Shown: piece after piece, positions 25,675 to 36,813 of the stretch
How positions within the stretch are numbered: the first letter of the stretch is position 1
Layout of the letters: every line of letters begins with the position of its first letter
Assembly: GCA_036897095.1 (NCBI GenBank)
Contig: JAYMSP010000011.1
Coordinates: forward strand, 62,001-126,000
Length of the DNA: 64,000 nucleotides
Direction of reading: 5' to 3'
DNA from: Plantago elongata
Lineage: Eukaryota > Streptophyta > Magnoliopsida > Lamiales > Plantaginaceae
Position numbers and translations under genes: made by a program
The notes under the pieces: model-generated
Told to the model about the DNA's origin: nothing
Database searches by the model: none
Seen by the model: the letters and a program-made list of their open reading frames with translations, nothing else

Positions 25675-28600
25675 TTAATCCATATCCAGGAAATCCATTC
25701 TCTTTTTCATCGTACCCATCAGCTCCGATGCCTCCCTTTCTGCTTTCTGTGCCTGAGCAAAAAAAATGTACTATTGTAAGACAACAAAAATACAGTATCT
25801 ATATGCAAACTGAAAAATATGACAAGTACTTTCTAACATCTCTGTCTTTCCCTTTCGGTAATAGTTAGCTTCACTAATAAGATAGAAGAACATGACGTAG
25901 GTTGCTTGAGGCTCCTCCAGTCATTTCTCTACTTACTGAGCAAGGCTCTACCCACATCTGATTAGTTGTTACTTGTTACTTTAGTTTATGTTTATTTGTT
26001 TCTAGTGTTAAACTATGATGCCTTTAGAAAGTTTTATCAACTACTAGTAATTTTTATAAGTTCTGCTTGGTATTATCTGACTTCCATAGAAGTCCCCAGG
26101 TTTGGAAAAATACCCATGCAAACACAAGATCTTGGATATGACACAATCAGTCGTAACTCCATGATAATCATAGGATACAAACCACAAAGACTCAATTATG
26201 GCAAACTGGAAAGTAATGAAAGTATGTACTGGGGTCACTAATTCGTCGAACAATTGTCAGAGAGGATAATGGATATATCATGGATCGTCAAGTGCACATG
26301 ATTATGACAGGTTGGTATTATGTGATCCCTAAATGTAGACAGTAGTTAACAACATGGGAAAAAAGGTGAGATACTATCCCAAGAGCCATTCGGTATGGCA
26401 CACATGCATCCTACTCTCTCTATCCCATTTTTAATGGATGCTTTGACTTCGGTGGTTGTCTTTGACCATGAATTATTGTCAAGTTATATGAGCAAGCAAA
26501 ACAAAAGAGCACAAAATAAATAGCTCCATCATATAATTTGGTTTATGTATTTTACTGGTATGACTTGGCAGTAATAGTCAAAGTGGTCAAATACAACAGC
26601 CAATAGTCGAAGTATCCATTTAAAAAGGATGGAGGGAGTAGCAGACAAGTATCCCAGTGCAATAGTAAAATGACAGAACATCACATATAGAGCTTACCCT
26701 TTTTATCTCCTCAGCAGAAACACGAGTCATGTGTGGAGGAAGTTCCTCTTTTTCCAAGTCCTGGAAAGTGGCATTTGATATAAAGGCCAAAAATGGTATA
26801 AAATGTTACATGTAACTCATACTGCAGAAGTAACTCACATACCAATTCTCCTATCAAGACAACATTCTCCCCGCGGATAACATAAAGACCCAATGGGATG
26901 TCACAATAAAGATCACCAACTATAACACGCTCACATGCACCTTCCAGAACAGCATTGGCTACACAAAAGCACCAAATTGAAGTTAGATAACCAATTTCAG
27001 AAACTACTAAGCATAATACCTAATGAACTCAGGATCAGTACCAAATTGATCAAAGGAACGAAGAATCCCTAATAGCTTCCGTCCATCTCGAAGTAATACA
27101 AGAAGTTTCTCTGGAGAATAAATTTGAATCGAAATGATAAGAAACAAGTTTACAAGAGGATATGGGGGATACTAAAATAAAAGAAAAGGAGAACAATGTA
27201 ATGCTTTTGCAATGCAAGGCCAGTAAATTTCTAACCAAATCAAACCATCCATTGTCTACTCATGTAATTACCACATAAATTATACTTGAGGAATATTCTG
27301 CTGTTACACAAAATCAATTCATTCTACTGCTGATGTACTATACATTCCTGAAATGTGACGTTCAGCATCTGTAGAAATATAAAAATATAATGAACTGAAA
27401 GAAGGTTTCCTCTGAATCTGACCACTAGTAACTCTTAAAGCATTTAATCCATATGAATGGATCATATAATAAGTTATGGATTGTAAATCCTAGATATAAA
27501 GTATACAAAGGCACAGAACCAAGAAAGGGCAGCAAACACCTCTCACGATGTACACCAATAACAGCATATTCATCTTAGTTATTCAGGAAACCTTCTCTAC
27601 TTGTGTATCATACTTCTAGGGGCAACATAAAACATCCTAAACAATCTGCAAGCAAACAGATTATAAAGCTAATAAATTCAACACACATTGGTGCGGGGGC
27701 TAGGCTGGGGGATACGAAATGCTAACACAAAAAGCTCTTAAGTCAGTATTATATCCTAGGCTTCTTCTCTGACCTGTCAAGTTTCATATTATATAAAAAG
27801 CGAAGAGAAAACGTGTCAGAACCACACCCTCCAACCGCAAGGATTAAAAAATAAAAGGAGACATACCCTTATTGTGGGACAAAAATATTGAGGACAACTA
27901 AATGAGGTAGGTTTTAAAACATGGACTTTGGATATCTGGAGGAGCCAGTACCCCGATTAGCATTTTCTTTCTACTAAAAATGGACATTTATTCTTTCAAC
28001 TAAGAAAGTGTATTGCTTCCTCCAAGACACAGTCTTCCTTGTTTCCCTATTATATTTCTACCACTGCTACGGGAGATAATAGGACCAGTTGAAAAGAGTA
28101 ATTTGTACATGTGCATGACAAAGGAAGGCTGTTGTAGCATCCAAATGCAAGGAACAAAATGCTTAGTTGTTTATTGAAGTTTAATGTTAGCTAGACTCCT
28201 AGATTATTTCACCTGTGGCCAAGCCATTGGATTAACACTTAAAGTTTGGGAATTTTCTTAGCATAATGTCGCTGGAAGCAATAACAACTGTTGGCATTTA
28301 CTTTATCTTTAAGGCAAATCATACTAAACCAGACATTAGTAAACATAGGCTGGTTAATTATAAAAACACGATCGTATGCAAACCAACTATATAACGGCCC
28401 TACAAAATTATCTCCAAGAAACATGTGTTTTAACTTAAAACCGGATAAGTATCTGCGATTCTATTCACCATTGCAGTTTAGTACTTCTTTGATACAAATC
28501 CATTTTGCATCAAAATCACAGTGAGGCCAAGAGGTGAAGCAATATTATATTACAAAGAAAATACAGTCCACCATAATGTTTTAGACAGACCAACAGATTG

Positions 28601-29197
28601 TGTAGCACTTCCTCATCACAAGTTCTCAGCTCGATAGAGCCAATTAAGACATTGGCATGTATCCATAAACCACTCTAGTCATAATCAAAGATACCCCACC
28701 CACATCTTAACTACTAGCTGAGCAAGTGGCAGAGGTGCCAGAGGCCGCCCTTTTCCACCTGACCACCCACATTCTAATTTCGAAAAAAGAACTACCACAA
28801 ACTACGCAATACTTCCGATTTCCCAATTATATCTAAATCCCCTAACGTAAAGATTCATCCTGTTTAGCAACTTATAGCCTCCAACCCCGATTTCTAATTC
28901 TCGTTCCGCTTCCGACTGAACTAGATCTAGACCAAGAACAACAACAGCTCAAACAAATCAAAGAAACACAATGCGAGCTAAAATTACCATCAATTCCTAC
29001 AACAAAGTTTCAAGAAACTTCAAAAACAACTAAATAACCAATAAACAAGCAATTCAAGAATGCTAATCCGACAATTCACATGCTAGGCAAAATCACACAA
29101 AAAGAATGAAAATTCCCAAGAAGACAACGAACTTACTGTCAAGATAGCTAGCAAGAGATGTAGAGAGGTAGATATCTTCCGGACCCGCCCAAGACAT
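25675..29197 (-). CDS. LSM1: Sm-like protein LSM1, mRNA decapping cofactor
   Basis: Five exons on the minus strand: 29137-29197, 27042-27110, 26843-26958, 26698-26760 and 25675-25752; 128 residues, the usual plant LSM1 length. It begins MSWAGPEDIYLSTSLASYLD. Sm1 covers KKLLVLLRDGRKLLGILRSF...QFANAVLEGA and Sm2 is GLYVIRGENVVLIGEL. The C-terminal helix after Sm2 (EELPPHMTRVSAEEIKRAQK and on) is the LSM1-specific extension. LSM1 marks the cytoplasmic LSM1-7 ring that binds oligoadenylated mRNA 3' ends and promotes decapping in P-bodies. The first intron is about 2 kb and intron 4 carries a MITE. All splice sites are GT-AG. Confidence 0.96.
26414..26638. mobile_element. Stowaway-like MITE in LSM1 intron 4
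   Basis: About 225 bp with imperfect terminal inverted repeats. The left end reads ctctctatcccatttttaat; the right end in reverse complement reads ctccctccatcctttttaaa. Similarity continues for about 55 bases inward. TA lies directly outside both ends (26412-26413 and 26639-26640), as expected for the Tc1/mariner Stowaway group. There is no coding capacity. Confidence 0.8.
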
Positions 29198-30485
29198 TGA
29201 TGAAATTCGAAGCAAGATTGCAACTTTTTCGGTATAACAAAAAACACGCACCGAAAAATCCAAGAATTCAAGCGAATTGGCAACTCAAATTGAGCTTTCT
29301 TGTTCGTCTCACTGAAGTTGGGGAAAATCTGATAAAACCCTAATTGAATTGATGATGAAGGTGAGGTAAGATGTGAAAGTGTTGACTTTCGGGTGAAGGA
29401 ATATCAGATCTGAGAATGGAAACGATCGATTGATTGATTGCTCACACTGGTTAGGGTTATGGGCCTTCTATTCTATCCCCAATTTTGGGGCGAAGGCACT
29501 CTTATTTGTATTGTGTATTGCGTTGTGCGTTACTTTGAGCTTTATATGTAATGTGTTTACGGATTGTCTCATATACAGTGGCTCGTCAAATATTACAATT
29601 CGACTTTAAAATTTTAAGTATTAAAATAATAAACGATGAAATTTGACTTTTGACTCGTCAAATATTACAGTTCAACTTTAAAATTTTAAGTATTAAAATA
29701 ATAAACGATGAGATTTAACTTTTCAAACAATCGTATATAGAAGGTATTTCTCATGTAGTACTTTATTTGGATACGTTATTTATTACCTTGCAAATTGCAA
29801 TTAATCCTTGTAATAGCTTTTGTAACTACAAGTACATGTTGGTTCAAATATTCCTAATGTACAAACATCAATGTTTAGAGCTAAAATCTATAGGTGGTGG
29901 TTCCGGTAATAATGAACTATCTTAAGGGCAACTTACATTTGTTATTAGTTTTGAATTAGTGTTATGAGGATTGAGAAAGTTTGCGAATTGTAATACACGG
30001 GCTCCGTGAGGACCGACTAAATCTCATCACATTTTTTCTAGAAAGAACGGCATATCTTTAATGTTCAATCGGAATATGCTTCTGGGGTCATGGCGCAAGA
30101 ACCAATCAAGCATTGCCCAAAGCATTCTCCAAAATCTAAGCCATTGATCTGAACCTGAACTGCATTTTGTTCATACACTAGCATGATTCATGAACCTTAA
30201 GAACTTAGGAATATATGTGCAAACCGCGGTTCATTTTCACTATTATTAATCTTTATAAGTGTTGTATGCATGTATTCCTTACAACTGAAGGAAACAGAAA
30301 AATCAATGAGTATTACATATAACATGTGCTGCATCAACAATGAATACAACCATGAAAAAAAGGATTGAAAACTTTTCACTCCCATCAAGAAGTTCTTCTC
30401 CTGTTCCTGTACTGGTCCCCTCATCATATGCTGCAGTGCAATGGCAACAATCTAATTTCCAGAGCTCAACCCGATTATCTTCAGA
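29198..30485. other. LSM1 promoter side and spacer to the LAZY-like gene
   Basis: Contains the LSM1 leader and promoter (from 29198) and the 3' region of the LAZY-like gene. A 72-bp tandem duplication is listed separately. No further gene supported. Confidence 0.5.
29582..29726. repeat. 72-bp tandem duplication, two copies
   Basis: Copies start at 29582 and 29654 (ctcgtcaaatattaca...), with few differences, so the duplication is fairly young. It sits about 390-530 bases upstream of the LSM1 start codon. Confidence 0.85.
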
Positions 30486-31878
30486 CTAAATCTCTAGAAC
30501 AATAACTGCAACGATGATTGGATTTGTCAATACGATATCAGATGTAATACAGTAATACCAATCTTAAACTATATATGCTGAGAATGAAAGTGAGTCCTTA
30601 CATTCAGAATCAGTTTTATCCCATCGTGATGAACCCCCACAACTGGTTTGGTCACATGATTCGTCTTCCTTTTCTACCTTAGATTTGATCTTATTGTCCA
30701 GAATGTACTTTTTCATTGATGATGCTCTGGATGTACCTTGTGGCTGCATTTTCTTGCTTAGCATTGTCCTTAGAAGCTGTAAACACAATAAAAATGAAAA
30801 TTAGTTTCTGATAGTTGAAACTTGAAAGCATAAAGTTGAAAAGGCATAAGTTCTCATCTTTTAATCTGATCTAGCCTTTTCAGAATGAATATATGAGAGA
30901 AGAGAGTGGGAAATATAGATTACCTTCTCCATTCTTGATTCTGGAAGAGAATCGCGCAGATTTGGAGTTGGTGCAAAACCGCTGCTGCAAACAAACATTT
31001 TCTTGAAAAGGAAAGAAATGGACTTCTTCCCAATTCCTTTCTCCTTCTTCTTCTCACAAACATCTTTGCATCTTCCAAGAATGATCCTGATGGTTCGATC
31101 AATTTCGTCTTCATCTTTATCATCCGAAGCAATGGTAAATCTGTTAGAAATAGTACGGTCTACTTCCAAGCTTGAAGGGCAGTTAAGAAATCTGTCTAAT
31201 GGTAGATCAGTGGCCTGCTGTTCCTCGGTTGTAGCTTTAGCTGGTTTTCGCGTTAAGAGTTTCTTTAGCTCCTTCTTTAACTTTACTACTTCTTCAGCTG
31301 TGAATTCTGAAAAATCTGGAGATGAACACTCTTCTTCTTCAGGGATTTCGGTTCCTATGCTTTGCTCAACTTGGATCTCTTGGTTGTTCTCTGTTAGATC
31401 CGTGTTGCCAAATGTTCCGATTGTGAGCAATCCTTGAGGCCAGTCGCTGAATTCTTCTTTTGGAGGTTCTGCCTTTATATTTTCTGCAAAAGGTTCAGTA
31501 AAATTGTTAGTCCTGGTTCAATTCTTTAGAAGTAAAATAAAATTTATAGGACTTCAAACATGCTTAACTTGTCATTAAATGAATATCATTACTAGTTCTA
31601 AGGTCTACCACTTATGCTTATAGTCGCTTTAGCCAATGTAACACGCAATAAAATTTAACACGATTTGTCTACCAATGATCGTGAACATCAGAAATAACTT
31701 ACTTGTGACAGGAACCGGGCTAGGCCTACTATTCCGGTTACTCCGACTATTCCCTTCTCCTCCACTGAGCTTATTTTGCATCCAACTGAAGAACTGCATC
31801 CACAGAAAACAGAACTTTAAGTAAAAACAGTTCAACTTCAATGAGCCTTGATCATTAACTAGTTAATATTACCTTCAT
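30486..31878 (-). CDS. LAZY/DRO1/NGR-family gravitropism protein
   Basis: Five coding exons on the minus strand: 31873-31878 (ATGAAG only), 31703-31793, 30924-31483, 30602-30776 and 30486-30505; 283 residues. Joining the two-codon exon to the next gives MKFFSWMQNKLSG, the classic start of the LAZY/DRO1 (IGT) family. The family motif GLLTIGTFG lies at about residues 51-59. Several Lys/Glu-rich stretches follow, and the C-terminus is WDKTDSEFIVLEI, the conserved last-exon motif needed for LAZY function. These proteins act in statocytes downstream of amyloplast settling, recruit RLD proteins, and steer PIN auxin transport to set root and branch angle. A start at the next ATG (inside the intron end at 31797) would miss the conserved MKFF, so the micro-exon model is preferred. 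Which LAZY clade (LZY2/3/4, DRO1) is not settled. Confidence 0.92.
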
Positions 31879-34048
31879 TTTTAAGAACCAAACTCTTGAA
31901 AGTTTGCTGAACTAGATGAATGTCTTGAATGAATGAATGTGTATGATCTCCACCTTCAAGTGAAGCTAGGCAAACTAAACTTCTTGAACTGATGTTGTTG
32001 TTGTTACTGGTTAGGAAAGGGAAAAGGCAGGTAGTGAAGAAGCAGATCCTAGAAGCCAATGAAAGTTGAGCATTGGGAGTAATAAATAAAGTCAATATGT
32101 CATGAAAACAATGACCAAGTTTTTCTATTTGTGCAAGTTCCCAAATACTTTGAAAAATTCACATTAAGGGCCCTTAGACAAGAAATCAAAGAATTTAAGG
32201 TCTGTCTGTCAACAGTACAACATATGAAAACTCAAACTAGTACTAATCTCAAAAACCCACAACAAAACATTCTTCCTTATATATCAATCTTGATTATTTT
32301 TTTAAGTGTGGATGAATGGTTAACAAAAATGGGTGAGGTTTACCCGGGCATGATTATGCACAAAATGGTAATTTGGACTCGTGGCAGTGCCCTATTCCAT
32401 GAGATTATAGGGTGCTAATCTTGAGGTAATGCTAATCTCCAAGTTAATCTTAAGGTTATGGAGTTGACACGAGAGATTAGCCGGATATACCACTAGATTA
32501 AGCCATTATTAAGGTGGTTAAATATCTAGTCTTGGATTATTTAAGTACAATGATAAGTGCTGGTATAAGGACAGCCAGTGGACATGGTGTATATTATAGT
32601 ACTGCTGATTTGTACTGGCTAGAACACAAATTATGAGAATTTTTAGGAGATGTATTCTACAGCTACTAGGAGTCGAGCAGATTGATTTTTCAAGCCATGC
32701 GGCACAATGACGCGTCAATATTGCAGCAAAATCTCTTTAGCTACTGAAAACTTTGTGAACGATTTTTATGTTAACAAGAAAGAAGAAGAAAGAGTCTAGA
32801 GTTCATAACTAGTTGTTGAATGCCTGACTCGGAGTCAGGTTAGCTAGACAAGTGATAGGTTTTTTCAGAGTGTTTGGTTGTTTTGCAATCTTGCAAATTC
32901 ATCTTCTATAGGGGAATCTTTCGCCATAAAATTTAAAAAAATAATGTTCTACAAATTTAATTAAATGTTGAATTTTAAATTTTATATGTATATTTTAATT
33001 AGAAAGTTAAGTTTATAAATATAAAATTCAATTTTAATTGAGTTATCTCGTTCAAATAATCACTAAACTTGCAATATTGTAAGAGTGAAATTGAGTTATT
33101 TTGTTTGTACTCAGGTGTTAGGAGTTAGAATACAATGGTCCATTACACTAGTGCACGGTGTCAAGTGTACTGAATTTATGTTCATACATTTTTGCAAAGT
33201 TTTGTTTCTCCTAACTTTGATAGTACTTTCTAATTACTGTACGTTGCTTTCCATTTATTTAATTGTTTTGTTTTGTGTCTTAATTGTCTTCCCATTTTCT
33301 ATTGTTTGTCTATCAATTCTTTATGATTTTCTAATTTATAAAATTTTATTCCGGTATTCTGTTAGGTTAGGTGTCGATCACTTGTATTGTTTGGAATATA
33401 CGTGACTATTTGAGTCGTTGTGTGAGCTACATTCTTTTCTTTACTCACTTATCATATTGTGATTATTCTTTCCATTTATACACCACATAGTCTAGTTTGT
33501 ATACATATCAATCTTACATGAACTTATTTTTCCTAAGTGTTTACTTAACACACTCTATGCGAGGAGATTTAAATTTTCATTTTTATCTCGTGGAACACGG
33601 AAACGTGCTTCTTCGCGTCTCAACATATACACCATGTCGCAATCACTATATTTGTAGGCATCTCACATCTATTATACATGAGCGAAAAGAATAATTATTC
33701 GAACCAAATTATGGAATTGAAGGATCAAAATCTTTAATATTTCAAAATTACTTCATATTGCATATTTTTATTTTCAAATAGGGAATTTTCTTTTTGAATG
33801 AAGAATGTGTTTCCCTGTTTCACATAGTACTAAAACTATGATATCTCGCTGATGGAAATTTTAACAATATGTGCGATGATGTCAGCTAGTAGTTTCGTAT
33901 ATCAAATAGATTAATCAACAAAAAATTTAATCAAAATACATATAACTATATTTTATTCAAAATAGACACTGTTTTAAATTTAATTATACATTTTTTAATT
34001 TAACGGAGTGATAAGTATAATTAGTTAAAACAATTTAAATATAATTAA
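31879..34048. other. LAZY-like gene promoter and AT-rich spacer
   Basis: The first ~200 bases are likely leader and promoter of the LAZY-like gene. Several medium open frames (for example 33085-33405) show no family features and are A/T-driven. No gene supported. Confidence 0.5.
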
Positions 34049-34130
34049 GTCAAGTTGGCCGAGTGGTCTAAGGCGCCAGTTTCAGGTACTGGTCCGAAAG
34101 GGCGTGGGTTCTCACATCCCACACTTGACA
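34049..34130 (+). tRNA. tRNA-Leu(CAG), degenerate T-loop (possible pseudogene)
   Basis: The acceptor stem gtcaagt/acttgac pairs perfectly. The D-arm and A box read tggccgagtgg. The anticodon stem ccagt/actgg encloses loop ttcaggt with anticodon CAG at 34083-34085, and there is a short type-II variable arm (ccgaaagg). The T-stem gtggg/cccac encloses a nine-base loop (ttctcacat) instead of the normal seven. The change falls in the B box, so transcription and folding are doubtful. A run of six T lies about 25 bases downstream. No intron is seen. Confidence 0.8.
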
Positions 34131-35480
34131 AAATTTATTGAGGCTCGTGCATAATTTTTTAACAAATATTTTGATATTATAATTATGTACCTTAAAATAT
34201 AAATTAATAATAATAACAATTATCAAATAGAATCTGTTACATTCAAATTTTTTTACAAATATTTTGATATTATAATTATGTACCTTAAAATATAAATTAA
34301 TAATAATAAAAATTATCAAATAGAAACTGTTACATTGAAATAGAAACTGTTACATATTATTAAAATTTAATTTTTTGACAAATATTTTGATATTATAATT
34401 ATGTACCTTTTGATATTATAATTATGTACCTTAAAATATAAATTAATAATAATTATTATTATCAAATTTATTGAGGCTCGTGCATAATTTTCTGACAAAT
34501 ATTTTGATATTATAATTATGTACCTTAAAATATAAGTTATTATTGAAACTGTTACATATTATTAAAATTTAATTTTTTGACAAATATTTTGATATTATAA
34601 TTATGTACCTTTTGATATTATAATATTATAATTATGTACCTTAAAATATAAATTATTAAGAATAATTAGGAATAATTACATACACCCCCTGCAGGATGAA
34701 TTCGCCCTAATAATTAGTATCAAATAGAAACTGTTATATATTATTAAAATGATAGATTTATATTTAAAACTAAAATTCAAATTCCACACTTAGACAATTG
34801 ACAAAATTTATTAAGGCTCGTGCATAATTTTTTGACAAATATTTTGATATTATAATTATGTACCTTAAAATATTAAATTAATAATTATTATTATTATCAA
34901 ATAGAAACTGTTACATATTATTAAAATGATATATTTAGATTTAAAACTAAAATTCAAATTCCACACTTGACAAATTCACAACGAATGTGTATTTCTTAGT
35001 GGTCGTGTGCAATTTTTTTAATATTATAATTACTTACTCTAAGATATAAATAAATAATATATTTGACTGCAAATAAAAATTGTTACATATTAAAACAATA
35101 AATTAAGATTTAAAAATAAAGTACAAATCCCATACTTTTCAAATTCCACACATGTCAATTTGACACAAATATGTATATTTGAGGGGTCGTGTGCAATTTT
35201 TAATATTATAATTACAAACTCTAAGATATAAATAAATAATATATTCGACTGTAAATACATATTGTTACATATTAAACAATAAATGAAGATTTAAATATAA
35301 AGTTCAAATTCCACACTTGACAATTTGACAACGAATGTGTATTGTTTTGGTCGTGTGCATTTTTTTAATATTATAACTACGTACTCTAAGATATAAATGA
35401 TTAATAATATATCTAAATGCAAATACAAATTGCTACATATTAAAATAATAAATTAAGATTTAAAAATAAAGTGAATATAA
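34131..35480 (+). repeat. Degenerate tandem array seeded by the tRNA-Leu 3' tail
   Basis: Repeating AT-rich units of about 165-190 bases, and about 335 where two have fused. Units carry the order: tRNA-tail-like word ttccacacttgaca, then a gctcgtgcataattttt or gtcgtgtgcaattttt word, then ttgatattataattatgtacc, then ataaattaataa and actgttacatatta. Tail words recur near 34780, 34958, 35145 and 35309 beyond the tRNA itself. The cgtgca/cgtgtgca word recurs near 34146, 34470, 34815, 35003, 35184 and 35349. Copies near the tRNA are most alike and the far ones more diverged. Confidence 0.85.
34670..34712. other. GC-rich insertion inside the array
   Basis: A short patch (acaccccctgcagg, then gaattcgccct at about 34698-34708) interrupts the AT-rich repeat. 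Sister copies continue straight from ataaatta to tatcaaatag without it. The origin is unknown: it could be a remnant of a small transposon, or a foreign or cloning-derived sequence. Confidence 0.5.
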
Positions 35481-36106
35481 AGATAAAGACTGTTTTATTT
35501 TAAATAATATTCATAATCCAATATGTGTAAATGTAGGTGTAGAGATGCGGATAATATGGATGGTTTGTAATGTCGTGTTAATCTATAACCACATCTTATA
35601 AAAGTTGATAATAATAGAATCGCACATTTTTATTTTTCTATTTAGAATTGCAAGGACTCTTAAGGATTCAAAAATGTTTATGTAGACTTGATTTTGGTCA
35701 TGAATTATGAATTATGTTGGGAAAAGACTAACGGACTGTGTTTGAAAAAATACAAATACAAATTGTGGGGTGTGGAAGATGATTGTTAAAAGTGTATTAC
35801 TCATTATTAGAGAAGGGTAGGTTGTGTTGTTAGAATAAATACTCATCGAGGTCATGAGTATTCCCTATACCTTGTGCACAAAATTTTTTAATGAATTTAT
35901 TTTTGTTGTTGCAAAAAATAAAAAAGGTTGAAGTGAAAACCAAATGCTTTGGTTTTAATAAAATAAATCAGTGAAGTAAGTTTTATAATGTTTTTTCACA
36001 CCAAATGCAAAGCTTTTTAGATAATTTATTTCAATTAATAAAAAAATTCATCAATTTTTAATGTTTATAGATAATCACATCAAAACTAATTCAATTTTAT
36101 AGAAAA
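35481..36106. other. AT-rich spacer
   Basis: Nothing recognisable beyond low-complexity A/T and G/T sequence. Confidence 0.5.
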
Positions 36107-36813
36107 TGTAACGACTCAACCACTAATCGGTCGAGCCCCGACCATTTGAGACGGTACAGTTACCCATTAACAATTCTCCGGGTGATATGCTGGTCATTGT
36201 ACCAAACCAAGTCCTTTTCCATGCACTTCGGCCTCACTCGTGCATGAACAGGTAGATTTCACAGTTGATCATCCAACATAAAATTGCTCCAAGACTAGCA
36301 CTCTTTACTCTAAAGTTCTCGTAGGTGGACACCCGAAAAGAAAGGTGTACCTTGTTGGTATGAGTAGCATTCTCGATCACTTTTAGCTCTTTGGACTTGA
36401 CTTGAAATTCGGTGGCATTACATTCACCTCCTCTTGAATTGTGTGATGTCTTAGCTGCACCATTGTCCGACCAACCGTCCACCCCTTGTGGATTTTGGGT
36501 TGTCACGTCTCTGATACCATTTGTAACGACTCGACCACTAATCGGTCGAGCCCCGACCTTATAAGCCGGTGCGATTACTCATGAATAGCTCCCTGGATGA
36601 TATGTTGGCCCCACTATACCAACACAAATCCTTTCCTTTGCACTTTGCCTCACTCGTGCGTGAAGCGGGAGACTTTCCAGTCGGTTACCCGTCATAAGAT
36701 AACTCTGGAGTTCTGGTAGGTGAACTCCAAAAAAAAAAAAAAAAGTTGGTATGAGTAGTGTTCTCAATCCCTTTAAACTCTTTGGACTTGACTTGAAATT
36801 CGGAGGCGTTTCA
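36107..36813 (-). mobile_element. TRIM-like miniature LTR retrotransposon
   Basis: Two related direct repeats, 36107-36422 and 36522-36813 (about 316 and 292 bp), each with TG...CA ends on the minus strand, enclose only about 100 bp. Next to the inner end of the upstream LTR lies a primer-binding-like site (atggtatcaga, 36510-36520) complementary to initiator tRNA-Met. A purine-rich tract (aagaggaggtga on the minus strand) precedes the other LTR. There is no coding capacity, which is typical of TRIM elements. The LTRs have diverged clearly, so the insertion is old. Confidence 0.8.

Noticed and set aside
31003-31437. 144-residue plus-strand frame opposite the LAZY-like gene
   Set aside because: Antisense shadow; the minus-strand model explains the region and carries conserved family motifs.
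33085-33405. 106-residue hydrophobic open frame
   Set aside because: Low-complexity T-rich DNA gives a run of Leu/Ile/Phe; no leader, domain or splice context supports a gene.
34131-35480. CRISPR-like array
   Set aside because: Repeats are long, AT-rich and degenerate, with no uniform spacers; the setting is a plant nuclear genome.
36107-36813. Cassandra-type TRIM with 5S rRNA sequence
   Set aside because: I could not find 5S-like A, IE and C box words in the LTRs.
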